From positions 1 to 15,905 of the forward strand of contig JAEDOC010000036.1 in NCBI GenBank assembly GCA_016302185.1: a DNA stretch of 15,905 bases, written 5' to 3'. Both the position numbers and the translations under genes were made by a program. Below are positions 7,360 to 15,421 of the stretch, one piece after another (position 1 is the stretch's first letter; the number at the start of each line of letters is the position of its first letter). This DNA comes from Clostridium sp. GTDB lineage: Bacteria; Bacillota; Clostridia; Lachnospirales; Lachnospiraceae. Below the pieces are notes generated by a model. It saw nothing but the letters and a program-made list of their open reading frames with translations, did no database searches and was not told where the DNA came from.

Positions 7360-8271
7360 ATGATAAAGGTAATCGGAGTCAGATTCCGGAAAGCCGGGAA
7401 GGTATATTTCTTTGATCCGGCGGGGATGGATATCAAAACGGGTGATCATGTGATTGTGGAGACGGCCCGCGGCATTGAGTTTGGACATGTGGTGCTGGGA
7501 AACCGGGAGGTGGACGAGAAAAAGGTGGTTCAGCCGTTAAAGCCGGTGATCCGCATGGCCAGCAAGAATGACGAGGAGATCGAGAGAAAGAATAAGGAGA
7601 AGGAAAAGGAAGCGTTTAAGATCTGTCTGGAGAAGATCAAAAAGCATGATCTTCAGATGAAGCTGATTGATGCGGAATACACCTTCGACAATAATAAAGT
7701 ACTGTTTTATTTCACGGCGGACGGAAGAATTGATTTCCGTGAGCTGGTAAAGGATCTGGCCGCTGTGTTCAAGACCCGAATTGAGCTTCGCCAGATTGGT
7801 GTGCGGGATGAGACCAAGATTCTTGGAGGTGTGGGCATCTGCGGCCGTCCGTTGTGCTGCCATTCCTATCTGTCGGAATTTATTCCGGTTTCCATCAAGA
7901 TGGCCAAGGAGCAGAATCTGTCCCTGAATCCGACGAAGATCTCCGGTGTCTGCGGCCGTCTGATGTGCTGTTTGAAGAATGAAGAGGAAACGTATGAGGA
8001 GCTGAACAGCAAGCTTCCCAATATCGGTGATTATGTCACAACGGATGACGGATTAAAGGGAGAGGTGCACAGTGTCAGTGTGCTGCGCCAGCTGGTAAAG
8101 GTAATTGTTACGGTGGATCGGGATGAAAAGGAGATCCGGGAGTACAAGGTGGAGCAGCTTCGCTTTAAGCCGAGACGGAAGAAGGAGAAGGCAACGGTAA
8201 ACAGTGCGGAGTTAAAGGCACTGGAGGCACTGGAGAAGAAGGAAGGAAAGTCGAAGCTTGATGACAACTGA
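7360..8271 (+). CDS. ricT: PSP1-domain Fe-S protein RicT (YaaT)
   Basis: A 303-residue PSP1-family protein. Two cysteine clusters, CGRPLCC (Cys161, Cys166, Cys167) and CGRLMCC (Cys198, Cys203, Cys204), are the hallmark of YaaT/RicT, which in Bacillus forms the iron-sulfur-containing Y-complex with RicA and RicF. That complex stimulates RNase Y-dependent mRNA maturation and affects sporulation, competence and biofilm decisions. The C-terminus is very Lys/Glu-rich (about 270-303), probably flexible. RicA and RicF are not encoded in this window. The gene follows holB by five bases and overlaps the methyltransferase start, so translation is likely coupled. Confidence 0.94.
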   Translation: MIKVIGVRFRKAGKVYFFDPAGMDIKTGDHVIVETARGIEFGHVVLGNREVDEKKVVQPLKPVIRMASKNDEEIERKNKEKEKEAFKICLEKIKKHDLQMKLIDAEYTFDNNKVLFYFTADGRIDFRELVKDLAAVFKTRIELRQIGVRDETKILGGVGICGRPLCCHSYLSEFIPVSIKMAKEQNLSLNPTKISGVCGRLMCCLKNEEETYEELNSKLPNIGDYVTTDDGLKGEVHSVSVLRQLVKVIVTVDRDEKEIREYKVEQLRFKPRRKKEKATVNSAELKALEALEKKEGKSKLDDN

Positions 8272-9028
8272 GGAAAGCGTGAGATTGGACGCTTCAGTCC
8301 AGCTGAAGGCAGGAGAGCGGATTGATGATCTTCACCGGAATGGGTATCAGATCATTCAGCAGGAGAAGGGGTTCTGCTTTGGGATGGATGCGGTTCTCTT
8401 ATCCGGCTTTGCGGTGGTAAAGCCGGGAGAACGGGCCCTGGATCTGGGGACGGGAACCGGGATTATCCCGATTCTTCTGGAGGCCAAGACGGAAGGAGAG
8501 CATTTCACCGGTCTGGAGATACAGCCGGAGGTGGCTGATATGGCCGCGCGGAGTGTGAAGCTGAACGGCCTGGAGGCGAAAATTGACATTATACAGGGTG
8601 ATATCAAGGAGGCGGGCCGGCTCTTCGGCGGGGCCTCCTTTGATGTGGTTACCACAAACCCGCCGTATATGAATGACAGCCACGGGCTGAAGAATCCGGA
8701 TCTTCCCAAGGCCATCGCCCGCCATGAGGTGCTGTGTACTCTGGAGGATGTGGTGCGGGAAGGTGCCAGGGTGCTGAAATCCGGCGGACGGATGTATATG
8801 GTGCACCGGCCGCACCGGCTGATAGAGATAATTACGATGATGACAAAGTATAAGCTGGAGCCGAAACGGATGAAGCTGGTGCATCCCTTTGTAGATAAGG
8901 AAGCCAATATGGTTCTGATTGAGGCGGTCCGCGGCGGGCGCTCGATGATTAAGGTGGAGAAGCCGTTGATAGTCTATCAGAAGCCGGGGGTTTATACGGA
9001 TGAAATCTATGACATTTACGGGTATTAA
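8261..9028 (+). CDS. trmN6: tRNA1(Val) A37 N6-methyltransferase family protein
   Basis: A 255-residue class I SAM-dependent methyltransferase of the TrmN6/YabB type. The SAM-binding motif is DLGTGTGIIP (Asp61 to about Pro70) and the N6-adenine signature NPPYM is at residues 133-137. KGFCFGMDAVLLSGF near the N-terminus is typical of the YabB/YfiC family, which methylates adenine 37 of tRNA1(Val). The ATG at 8261 overlaps the end of ricT by 11 nt and sits 10 nt after GGAAGGAAAG. A TTG immediately before it (8258) is the alternative start and would add one residue. In Bacillus yabB lies in the same cluster, but yabA and the GIY-YIG gene yazA that flank it there are absent here. Confidence 0.9.
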   Translation: MTTEESVRLDASVQLKAGERIDDLHRNGYQIIQQEKGFCFGMDAVLLSGFAVVKPGERALDLGTGTGIIPILLEAKTEGEHFTGLEIQPEVADMAARSVKLNGLEAKIDIIQGDIKEAGRLFGGASFDVVTTNPPYMNDSHGLKNPDLPKAIARHEVLCTLEDVVREGARVLKSGGRMYMVHRPHRLIEIITMMTKYKLEPKRMKLVHPFVDKEANMVLIEAVRGGRSMIKVEKPLIVYQKPGVYTDEIYDIYGY

Positions 9029-9087
9029 AGAAAATTGGCGGACGGCAGCAGGCAGAGAGAAAATGCAGGACGGAACAGGGAGACGAT

Positions 9088-9924
9088 ATGCAGGGAAAAT
9101 TGTATTTGTGTGCCACACCCATCGGAAATCTGGATGATATTACCTTTCGGGTGCTGGAAACCTTGAAAACGGTGGATCTCATTGCGGCGGAGGACACCAG
9201 GCACAGCATCAAGCTTCTGAATCATTTTAATATCAAGACACCGATGACCAGCTATCATGAATATAATAAGGTGGAGAAGGCGCGGGTGCTGGTGGAGAAG
9301 ATGAAGGAAGGAACTAATATCGCGCTGATCACCGATGCCGGAACTCCCGGAATCTCGGATCCCGGTGAGGAGCTGGTGCGTCAGTGTCACGAGGCGGGGA
9401 TTGAGCTGACTTCACTTCCGGGGCCGGCGGCCTGTATCACGGCGCTGACCATCTCCGGACTTCCCACCAGGAGGTTTTGCTTTGAAGCATTTCTTCCCAC
9501 GGAGAAGAAGGAGAAGCAGTGGATTCTGGAGGAGCTGAAGACGGAGACCAGGACGATCATTCTCTATGAGGCGCCCCACCATCTTCTGCGGACCTTAAAG
9601 GAGCTTTATGAGGCGCTGGGAGATCGGAGAGCAACCATCTGCCGGGAGCTGACGAAAAAGTATGAGACCGCATTTTTAACGACTCTGTCCGGTGCAGTTG
9701 CTTATTATGAGGAAAATGAGCCCAGGGGAGAATGTGTCATCGTTGTGGAAGGCCGTTCCATCGGAGAACTGAAGGAGGAGGGGCAGGCCCAGTGGCAGGA
9801 GATGTCTCTGGAGGAGCACATGGAGTATTATCTTTCCCAGGGGAAAGAGAAAAAAGAAGCGATGAAGCTGGTGGCAAGGGACCGGGGACTGAGCAAAAGA
9901 GAAGTGTATCAGGCACTTCTTTAG
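9088..9924 (+). CDS. rsmI: 16S rRNA (cytidine1402-2'-O)-methyltransferase
   Basis: A 278-residue tetrapyrrole-methylase-fold enzyme. The N-terminal landmarks are CATPIGNLDD (residues 8-17), AEDTRHS (34-40), ITDAGTPGISDPG (81-93) and SLPGPAA (109-115), which form the SAM-binding site. GLPTRRFCFEAFLP (124-137) and RGECVIVVEG near the C-terminus are also characteristic of RsmI. The protein methylates the 2'-hydroxyl of C1402 in the ribosomal decoding centre, together with RsmH encoded elsewhere. The length is close to the family norm. It starts 59 nt after trmN6, with GGGAG upstream, and keeps the Bacillus yabB-yabC order. Confidence 0.95.
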   Translation: MQGKLYLCATPIGNLDDITFRVLETLKTVDLIAAEDTRHSIKLLNHFNIKTPMTSYHEYNKVEKARVLVEKMKEGTNIALITDAGTPGISDPGEELVRQCHEAGIELTSLPGPAACITALTISGLPTRRFCFEAFLPTEKKEKQWILEELKTETRTIILYEAPHHLLRTLKELYEALGDRRATICRELTKKYETAFLTTLSGAVAYYEENEPRGECVIVVEGRSIGELKEEGQAQWQEMSLEEHMEYYLSQGKEKKEAMKLVARDRGLSKREVYQALL

Positions 9925-9975
9925 AGGTTTGAAAATAAGATGCCGGGATGATAGAAAGCCGGCTGGAAGAAGGGT

Positions 9976-10926
9976 ATGAGAAGAATAATGGGAAAAGCCA
10001 TTGAGATTGAGATTAAAGGAATTGTAAATGAAATTTTAGAGGATTATAAACAGGGCCGTGCAGTGGATAAGATGGATGATATCTTCAATATGCCGGATAA
10101 GGACAAGGTAACAGCCATTGTTCATAAGCTGATGAAGATTATTCTGCCGGGCTATTACAGAGATAAGGCATATAAGATTTATAATATTGACAGCAATATC
10201 TCGGTGATTATCGAGGATGTGATTTACCATTTATCCAAACAGATTGCCATTGCGCTGAAATACGATGATAAATCCAGAGGAAAATCTGAGGAAGAGCTGA
10301 AGGAAGAGGCAGAGCGGCTGTGTATTGCGTTTTTTAAGACCATTCCTTCCATTCGCGCGAAGGTGGAGACCGATCTGCAGGCGGCATTTGACGGAGATCC
10401 GGCAGCCAGAAGCAGGGATGAGGTTGTCTTCTCCTATCCGGGATTTTTTGCCATTGAGGTGAGCCGGATTGCCCATGAGCTGTTCCTGCTGGGGGTACCC
10501 ATGATTCCCCGTATTATGACGGAGTATGCTCATGGTATGACCGGAATCGATATTCATCCGGGTGCCACCATCGGCGAGTATTTCTTTATTGACCACGGAA
10601 CCGGCATCGTTATCGGTGAGACGACCCTGATCGGGAATAATGTGAAGATTTATCAGGGCGTGACGCTGGGCGCGCTGTCCACCCGCGGCGGTCAGAAGCT
10701 AAAGGGGATCCGGAGACACCCGACCATCGAGGATAATGTGACGATCTATTCCGGCGCCTCGATTCTGGGTGGCGAGACGATCATTGGCCATGATTCTGTC
10801 ATCGGAGGTAACGTCTTCATCACTAAGCCGGTGAAGCCGGGAACCAGAGTCAGTGTCAAGAATCAGGAGTTGATCTACAAGTCGGATGAAACAGATGAAG
10901 TGTGGGCGAATGAGCTGAGATATTGA
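9976..10926 (+). CDS. Serine O-acetyltransferase, EpsC type
   Basis: A 316-residue acetyltransferase with a long helical N-terminal domain (about 1-165) followed by a left-handed beta-helix of hexapeptide repeats (about 185-285). Catalytic landmarks match CysE: Asp141 in DPAA, Asp206-His207 in DHGTGIVIGET, and His248 in RRHPTI. The long N-terminus is that of the EpsC-type enzymes common in Clostridia. It makes O-acetylserine from serine and acetyl-CoA, the first step of cysteine synthesis; no cysK partner is nearby. The start at ATG 9976 follows GGAAGAAGGG closely, and ATG 9988 (dropping four residues) is possible. It is 51 nt after rsmI with no terminator between them, and is closed by a terminator downstream, so it is probably the last gene of the cluster transcript. 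Confidence 0.92.
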   Translation: MRRIMGKAIEIEIKGIVNEILEDYKQGRAVDKMDDIFNMPDKDKVTAIVHKLMKIILPGYYRDKAYKIYNIDSNISVIIEDVIYHLSKQIAIALKYDDKSRGKSEEELKEEAERLCIAFFKTIPSIRAKVETDLQAAFDGDPAARSRDEVVFSYPGFFAIEVSRIAHELFLLGVPMIPRIMTEYAHGMTGIDIHPGATIGEYFFIDHGTGIVIGETTLIGNNVKIYQGVTLGALSTRGGQKLKGIRRHPTIEDNVTIYSGASILGGETIIGHDSVIGGNVFITKPVKPGTRVSVKNQELIYKSDETDEVWANELRY

Positions 10927-10948
10927 TTTAACTGAGCAGTGCGAAAAG

Positions 10949-10991
10949 AGCCGTGTATCCAGATGCGTCATGCCCATATACAGCTTTTTTT
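10949..10991 (+). terminator. Intrinsic terminator after the serine acetyltransferase gene
   Basis: AGC(CG)TGTAT at 10949-10958 pairs with ATACAGCT at 10978-10985 with a two-base bulge, followed by seven T (10985-10991). It lies 23 nt after the stop and separates the housekeeping cluster from the LysR gene. Confidence 0.6.
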
Positions 10992-11047
10992 CTATATCCA
11001 TTAGAGATAAAAGCATTATCAAGCAGATGGCATTTTCATTTGGGGAA

Positions 11048-11056
11048 TGTTATAAT
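11048..11056 (+). promoter_or_regulatory. Extended -10 promoter of the LysR-type regulator gene
   Basis: TGT-TATAAT at 11048-11056 is a consensus extended -10, about 60 nt before the ATG. The hexamer 17 bp upstream (TGGCAT, 11028-11033) is a poor -35. It sits just downstream of the terminator, where a new transcript would be expected. Confidence 0.6.
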
Positions 11057-11118
11057 TTTTATAGATTAGATAGGAGGGGTGTATAAAAAGTCAAAGAGAA
11101 GGGTGTGAGGGGTTACAA

Positions 11119-12048
11119 ATGAAGTATGATATTAATATTCGCCATCTGGAGTATTTTACTAAGGTGGCAAAGTTGGGTTCGATTAATAAGGCAGCGCAGG
11201 CACTTTACATATCTCAACCATATCTGGGGAAAATCATGCATGATCTGGAGGAGAATCTTGGGGAGAGGCTGTTTAATCGCAGCCGTTCCGGTGTGACGCT
11301 GACGCCGGAAGGAGTAGAGTTTTTAGCGCGTTCAGAGAAGATTTTGGAGGAAATGGATAGCCTTTGGTTCCGGAAGAAGGAGATGACAGAAGGTTCCGAA
11401 CCGCTGGCAGTGTCCATGACCCGTTTTTCTCATATCATGGAGAGCTTCGGTGAGGTGGTGATGCGCCATAAGGATCAGCCTTCTTTTTCTCATCGATTAT
11501 ATGAGGGGAATTCAGATGAGGTGATTGAGGATGTGGTTTCTGGTCGGGTGAATGTTGGGGTGTTTCATTTTGACAGCAGGAAACGAAAAGAGATGGAGGA
11601 GCTTTTGGAATCAAAAGGATTGAAATATCATTTTTTATCCAATGTAGAGCCTCATATTATTATTTCGCGGAATCATCCTTTGCTTGAGCAGCGCAAGCCG
11701 GTAAATTTGCATACTCTGGCCGAATATGGGTTTTTGTGGTATCTGGGGCAGTGTGATGATTATATCTATCAGCTTTTAGCGGCGGGAAGCCGGGATACGG
11801 AAAAGATGCGTGCGAAAATCACTTATCTGACCAGTCGGGCGACACTGATGTATATGATTTCCATCAGTGACTGCTACAGCATCGGAATTCATGATTTTGC
11901 AAGACAGGAGGCGGCGTATCACTCTACCTCCATTCCGATTCAGAACTGTGGTTTTATGCTGGAATTTGGCTATGCGACGGTGGCTGATGCTCCGGTTTCG
12001 GAGATTACTGCTGAATTCATCCGTGATTTGAAGAAGCGACTGTCCTGA
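11119..12048 (+). CDS. LysR-type transcriptional regulator, probable regulator of the glutaminase operon
   Basis: A 309-residue LysR-family protein. The N-terminal winged helix-turn-helix (about residues 6-62) reads LEYFTKVAKLGSINKAAQ and YISQPYLGKIMHDLEENLG, then LFNRSRSGVTLTPEG, all typical. The remainder is a two-lobed effector-binding domain without membrane segments. It is encoded directly upstream of, and in the same direction as, the glutaminase and AGCS symporter genes, so control of glutamine use is a reasonable inference; the effector is unknown. Most LysR regulators are divergent from their targets; here the order is tandem. The glutaminase gene has its own promoter after this gene, so the regulator could act there as well as on itself. 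Confidence 0.9.
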   Translation: MKYDINIRHLEYFTKVAKLGSINKAAQALYISQPYLGKIMHDLEENLGERLFNRSRSGVTLTPEGVEFLARSEKILEEMDSLWFRKKEMTEGSEPLAVSMTRFSHIMESFGEVVMRHKDQPSFSHRLYEGNSDEVIEDVVSGRVNVGVFHFDSRKRKEMEELLESKGLKYHFLSNVEPHIIISRNHPLLEQRKPVNLHTLAEYGFLWYLGQCDDYIYQLLAAGSRDTEKMRAKITYLTSRATLMYMISISDCYSIGIHDFARQEAAYHSTSIPIQNCGFMLEFGYATVADAPVSEITAEFIRDLKKRLS

Positions 12049-12091
12049 TGGTATATATCTTTTGGTCATAACCGATAAAGCGATTCAGAAT

Positions 12092-12120
12092 TATACAAAA
12101 CATTTTCCCTATGTTATGAT
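12092..12120 (+). promoter_or_regulatory. Promoter of the glutaminase gene
   Basis: TATACA (12092-12097) and TATGAT (12115-12120) are 17 bp apart, with an extended -10 TG at 12112-12113. It lies between the LysR stop and the glutaminase start. Just upstream (12068-12094) is an ATAA...TTAT dyad that could be part of an operator; this is weak. Confidence 0.6.
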
Positions 12121-12155
12121 CTTTGCAGAGAAGAGAAATGAGGGGAGGTAAGTTC

Positions 12156-13076
12156 ATGAAGCAAATGCTTGAACAGGCTGTTGCAATCGGGAAAACCAAA
12201 ACTTCGGAAGGAAAGGTTGCAACGTATATTCCGGAGCTGGGAAAAGCGGACGGAAGCTGCCTGGGAGTGAGTGTATTTACCAAATCCGGAGATCGGATTT
12301 CGGTAGGAGATACGAAAAACAGATTCAGTATTCAGAGTATTTCCAAAATTATTAATCTTGCGGTGGCATTAGAGCTCTGCGGTTTTGAAAAGGTTTTTAA
12401 AAATGTAGGGATGGAGCCGTCGGGAGATGCGTTTAATTCTCTGATTAAGCTGGAGAAAACGGACAGTACACCGTGTAATCCGATGATCAATACGGGAGCC
12501 ATTGTCGTGGTCAGCTATCTTGCATCGGAGATTTCCTTTACGAAAATGCTGGAGATAGTAAGGCTCTTATGTATGGATCCGGAAATCAAGCTGGACGAAA
12601 AGATTTACCGTTCAGAGATGTGCAATATTTCCAGAAATCGGGCCATTGCCTATTTGTTGGAAAGTAAGGGATTTATCGGACGGGATGTGGAAAAATGTCT
12701 GCATTTCTATGTAAAGATGTGTTCACTGAGTGTGACTGCGGAAAGTCTGGCGGGCTTGGGACTGATACTGGCCAATGGCGGAATTCATCCGGAAACGGGA
12801 GAACGGATCTTAAAAGAGGACACCGTAAAGGTGGTAAAAACGATTATGCTGACGTGTGGCATGTATGATGGATCCGGAGAATTTGCGGTCCGTGTGGGAA
12901 TGCCTTCCAAGAGCGGCGTGGGAGGAGGAATTCTATCTGTGGTAGATCAGGAGATGGGAATCGGCATTTATGGTCCGGCTCTGGATGAGAAGGGAAACAG
13001 CGTGGCAGGGGCGTATGTTCTGGAATATCTGTCACAGAAGCTGCATCTGCATCTGTTTGATCATCAGCGAAGATAA
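12156..13076 (+). CDS. glsA: Glutaminase (serine-dependent beta-lactamase-like)
   Basis: A 306-residue glutaminase that hydrolyses glutamine to glutamate and ammonia in the cytoplasm. The serine-beta-lactamase-like active site is visible: SxxK nucleophile motif Ser61-Ile-Ser-Lys64, NPMINTGAI (108-115), SRNRAIA (159-165), the conserved Tyr185 in FYVKMCS, and the KSG-like SKSGVGGGI (251-259). LTCGMYDGSGEF matches the family block. ATG 12156 is preferred because AGGGGAGG ends 7 nt upstream and the length then fits the usual ~308 residues. TTG 12123 and ATG 12138 lie at or before that ribosome site. It is followed after 73 nt by the AGCS symporter gene; Bacillus pairs the same two families as glsA-glnT. 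Confidence 0.95.
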   Translation: MKQMLEQAVAIGKTKTSEGKVATYIPELGKADGSCLGVSVFTKSGDRISVGDTKNRFSIQSISKIINLAVALELCGFEKVFKNVGMEPSGDAFNSLIKLEKTDSTPCNPMINTGAIVVVSYLASEISFTKMLEIVRLLCMDPEIKLDEKIYRSEMCNISRNRAIAYLLESKGFIGRDVEKCLHFYVKMCSLSVTAESLAGLGLILANGGIHPETGERILKEDTVKVVKTIMLTCGMYDGSGEFAVRVGMPSKSGVGGGILSVVDQEMGIGIYGPALDEKGNSVAGAYVLEYLSQKLHLHLFDHQRR

Positions 13077-13149
13077 ATTATCGGTGGAGTTGGTTCATTG
13101 GTGCGGATAGAGAACAGGAGAAGATAAAATAATTTGGGGGGTACTTATC

Positions 13150-14565
13150 ATGATGGATTTATATGGAAAGATAATTGGACAGATGAGCAATTATCTTTAC
13201 GGATATGTTTTAATTATTTTGCTGGTTGGCAGCGGAATCTATTTTACGATTCGGACCAGAGGTGTGCAGTTAAGGTATTTGAAGGAATCAATTAAGATTA
13301 TTTTAGAGCCGTCTGATCAGGGGGAACAGGCAATTTCTTCCTTTCAGGCATTGATGGTGTCCACGGCGTCCCGTGTAGGTACCGGCAATATTGCCGGAAT
13401 TTCCACGGCGATTTGTATCGGCGGCCCGGGCGCAATCTTTTGGATGTGGATGACAGCCATTCTGGGAAGTGCCACTGCTTTTGTGGAAAGTACCTTGGCA
13501 CAGATTTATAAACGCCGTGCGGCGGACGGAAGCTGCTACGGCGGTCCATCCTATTATATTGAGGCGGTATTAAAGAAACGCTGGCTGGGTGTTATTTATG
13601 CAGTTTTCATGGTATTGACCTACATGGTAGGTTTTAACCTGGTTGCTTCTTTTAATGTGGCAGATTCCTTTAAGGCGTATGGTTTTTATAATCCGGAGCT
13701 GACGCCATGGATCATCGGTATTGTGCAGGCGGTTATTTTTGGTATCTGCATCAGCGGAGGAGGAAAGCAGATTTCCAAAATTACCGGCATTCTGGTTCCG
13801 GTGATGGGCGCACTCTATATCGCAGCAGCGCTTTTAATGATTCTTCTGCATGCAGATCGGATTCCGGCCATGTTTGCAAGCATCTTTGCAGGTGCATTTG
13901 ATGTACAGGCGATTTTTGGTGGATTTATGGGATCTGTGGTAATGTTGGGAATTAAGAGGGGATTATTTTCCAATGAAGCCGGTGTCGGTGCGGCAGCCAG
14001 CGCGGCAGGCTCTGCCGGTGTCAGCCATCCGGTAAAACAGGGTCTGGTTCAGGTATTATCGGTGTTTATCGACACCGTGGTTATCTGTTCCGCAACCGCA
14101 TTTCTTCTTCTCTGCTCCGGTGTGGAGCCGACCGCGGAGCAGGCAGGAATGGCCTTTGTGCAGGCAGCAATGTATAACGTATTCGGCAATGCCGGTGTTA
14201 TCTTTATTACCTTTGCACTGATTTTATTTGCATTCACAACATTGTTGGGCAATTATTATTTTGCGGAAAGCGGAGTGGCGTATCTCTGCAATAAGACACC
14301 GGAGAAATGGGTTTCTGTAACTCAGAAAATCATTGCTGTTATTATTGTATTAATTGGTTCCGTCGCCAGCCTCGGTGTTGTGTGGGATACGGCGGATGTT
14401 CTGATGGGGCTTATGGCTCTGATTAATGTGCCGGTAATTATCTTACTGTTAAAACCAGCTCTTCGTTGCCTGGATGATTATACTGCCCAGAAAAAGGCAG
14501 GAAAGAATCCGGTGTTCAGGGCGGCGGATATAGAATTGAAAGAGAAGACGGATTTCTGGAATTAA
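13150..14565 (+). CDS. AGCS-family sodium:amino-acid symporter, probable glutamine importer
   Basis: A 471-residue integral membrane protein with about ten or eleven hydrophobic segments. The family signature GGPGAIFWMWMTAILG begins at Gly91, and VSTASRVGTGNIAGI upstream of it forms the conserved substrate/sodium region. RGLFSNEAGVGAAASAAG around residues 275-292 is also diagnostic for AGCS carriers. These couple sodium entry to uptake of alanine, glycine or glutamine. Pairing with glutaminase suggests glutamine as substrate, as for Bacillus GlnT, but this is inference. The ribosome site is an unusual run of G (TTGGGGGG, 13133-13140); two adjacent ATG codons (13150, 13153) are possible starts. 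No terminator separates it from glsA, and a strong hairpin follows it. Confidence 0.92.
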   Translation: MMDLYGKIIGQMSNYLYGYVLIILLVGSGIYFTIRTRGVQLRYLKESIKIILEPSDQGEQAISSFQALMVSTASRVGTGNIAGISTAICIGGPGAIFWMWMTAILGSATAFVESTLAQIYKRRAADGSCYGGPSYYIEAVLKKRWLGVIYAVFMVLTYMVGFNLVASFNVADSFKAYGFYNPELTPWIIGIVQAVIFGICISGGGKQISKITGILVPVMGALYIAAALLMILLHADRIPAMFASIFAGAFDVQAIFGGFMGSVVMLGIKRGLFSNEAGVGAAASAAGSAGVSHPVKQGLVQVLSVFIDTVVICSATAFLLLCSGVEPTAEQAGMAFVQAAMYNVFGNAGVIFITFALILFAFTTLLGNYYFAESGVAYLCNKTPEKWVSVTQKIIAVIIVLIGSVASLGVVWDTADVLMGLMALINVPVIILLLKPALRCLDDYTAQKKAGKNPVFRAADIELKEKTDFWN

Positions 14566-14584
14566 TTATCTAAATGAGAAAGTG

Positions 14585-14617
14585 GGGAGCGCCAGTTTAT
14601 ATGGCGCTCCCTATTTT
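14585..14617. terminator. Strong hairpin between convergent genes, probably a two-way terminator
   Basis: GGGAGCGCCA (14585-14594) pairs perfectly with TGGCGCTCCC (14602-14611) around a 7-nt loop. On the plus strand TATTTT follows; on the minus strand CACTTTCTC follows, so the T tracts are modest. The right arm reaches the first base of the minus-strand stop codon (14613-14611). Confidence 0.7.
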
Positions 14618-15276
14618 GCAGTGCCGGATTGATTCTGTTTCACTTCATCTGCAGCGGCATACTTCCCGCACAATTTCTCTGACACATGCACATTGAAATA
14701 CTGGATGAACGGTCCCAGTCCCAAAGCGCAGACCAGAGTGCCCAGGCCGACAATGCCGCCTAAGAGGAAGGCCCCTAAAGCACAGAGAGAGTCGGTAAAA
14801 ATTCGGCACCAGAAGTATGGGATGGGAAACCGATCGCTTAAGATGATGGACAGGCTGTCGTAGGGAGCAATGCCCACATCGGAGGTTTGGTACATGGAGG
14901 CGGCCAGGCTTAAAATGAGGATTCCTGCGAGCATAATGGGAAGCCGGGGAAGAAAGGCCTCCGGAATGATCCAGATGGCTTCGATTGTGCCGGCAAAAAA
15001 GTCAGTAAATATGCCGACAAAAACCCAGTTGACGAAGGTTCCAATGCCGATATATTTTCTGCCCCAAAGAAATTCTACGGCAAAATAAAAGGTGTTTAGG
15101 ATGATTAAGAACCGGGAGAAGGACATTCCCAGTTTTGCCGCAAGGGACATGGTAAAGGCGCTGCAGGGATCATTTCCCATCAGGGAAACCTTAAATAAGG
15201 CAATTCCCAGACCCATAATGAAGATGGCAAAGCACATGATAAGAACTCTTCGGATATAATTTCTATTGCGATTCAT
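14611..15276 (-). CDS. YczE/YitT-like integral membrane protein
   Basis: A 221-residue protein with about five or six hydrophobic segments, starting MNRNRNYIRRVLIMCFAIF. The motifs LGIALFKVSLMGNDPCSAF near the N-terminus and SDVGIAPYDSLSI after residue 125 are characteristic of the YczE family of small membrane proteins, whose biochemical function is not established. ATG 15276 is preferred to ATG 15282 because GGAG lies 7 nt from the former and only 2 nt from the latter. It is monocistronic, convergent with the symporter gene and divided from it by the hairpin. A good promoter precedes it. Confidence 0.85.
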   Translation of the reverse strand: MNRNRNYIRRVLIMCFAIFIMGLGIALFKVSLMGNDPCSAFTMSLAAKLGMSFSRFLIILNTFYFAVEFLWGRKYIGIGTFVNWVFVGIFTDFFAGTIEAIWIIPEAFLPRLPIMLAGILILSLAASMYQTSDVGIAPYDSLSIILSDRFPIPYFWCRIFTDSLCALGAFLLGGIVGLGTLVCALGLGPFIQYFNVHVSEKLCGKYAAADEVKQNQSGTAK

Positions 15277-15306
15277 AGGCATTCTCCATAGTATTTTTCT
15301 CAGAGA

Positions 15307-15335
15307 ATTCTAGCACGCAGCGTTTCAGGGTGCAA
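15307..15335 (-). promoter_or_regulatory. Promoter of the YczE-like gene
   Basis: On the minus strand TTGCAC (15335-15330) and TAGAAT (15312-15307) are 17 bp apart, with an extended -10 TG before TAGAAT. The start codon lies about 30 nt downstream. The -35 is about 22 bp from the divergent toxin promoter. Confidence 0.75.
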
Positions 15336-15357
15336 GTGATTTTTCAGGAATAGCTGA

Positions 15358-15386
15358 TTGTATGTGCAGAAATCATATGATATACT
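15358..15386 (+). promoter_or_regulatory. Promoter of the mini-protein (toxin-like) mRNA
   Basis: TTGTAT (15358-15363), a 17-bp spacer and TATACT (15381-15386), with TGA directly before the -10 (extended form). The start of transcription should be near A15393, leaving an 83-nt leader before the mini-ORF. Confidence 0.75.
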
Positions 15387-15421
15387 GTGCTTATGGGAAA
15401 ACCAGAGAGCCAGGCGGCTTA

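Noticed and set aside
12123..12155. TTG 12123 or ATG 12138 as start of the glutaminase
   Set aside because: Both lie at or before the AGGGGAGG ribosome site that serves ATG 12156, and the family length fits the shorter form.
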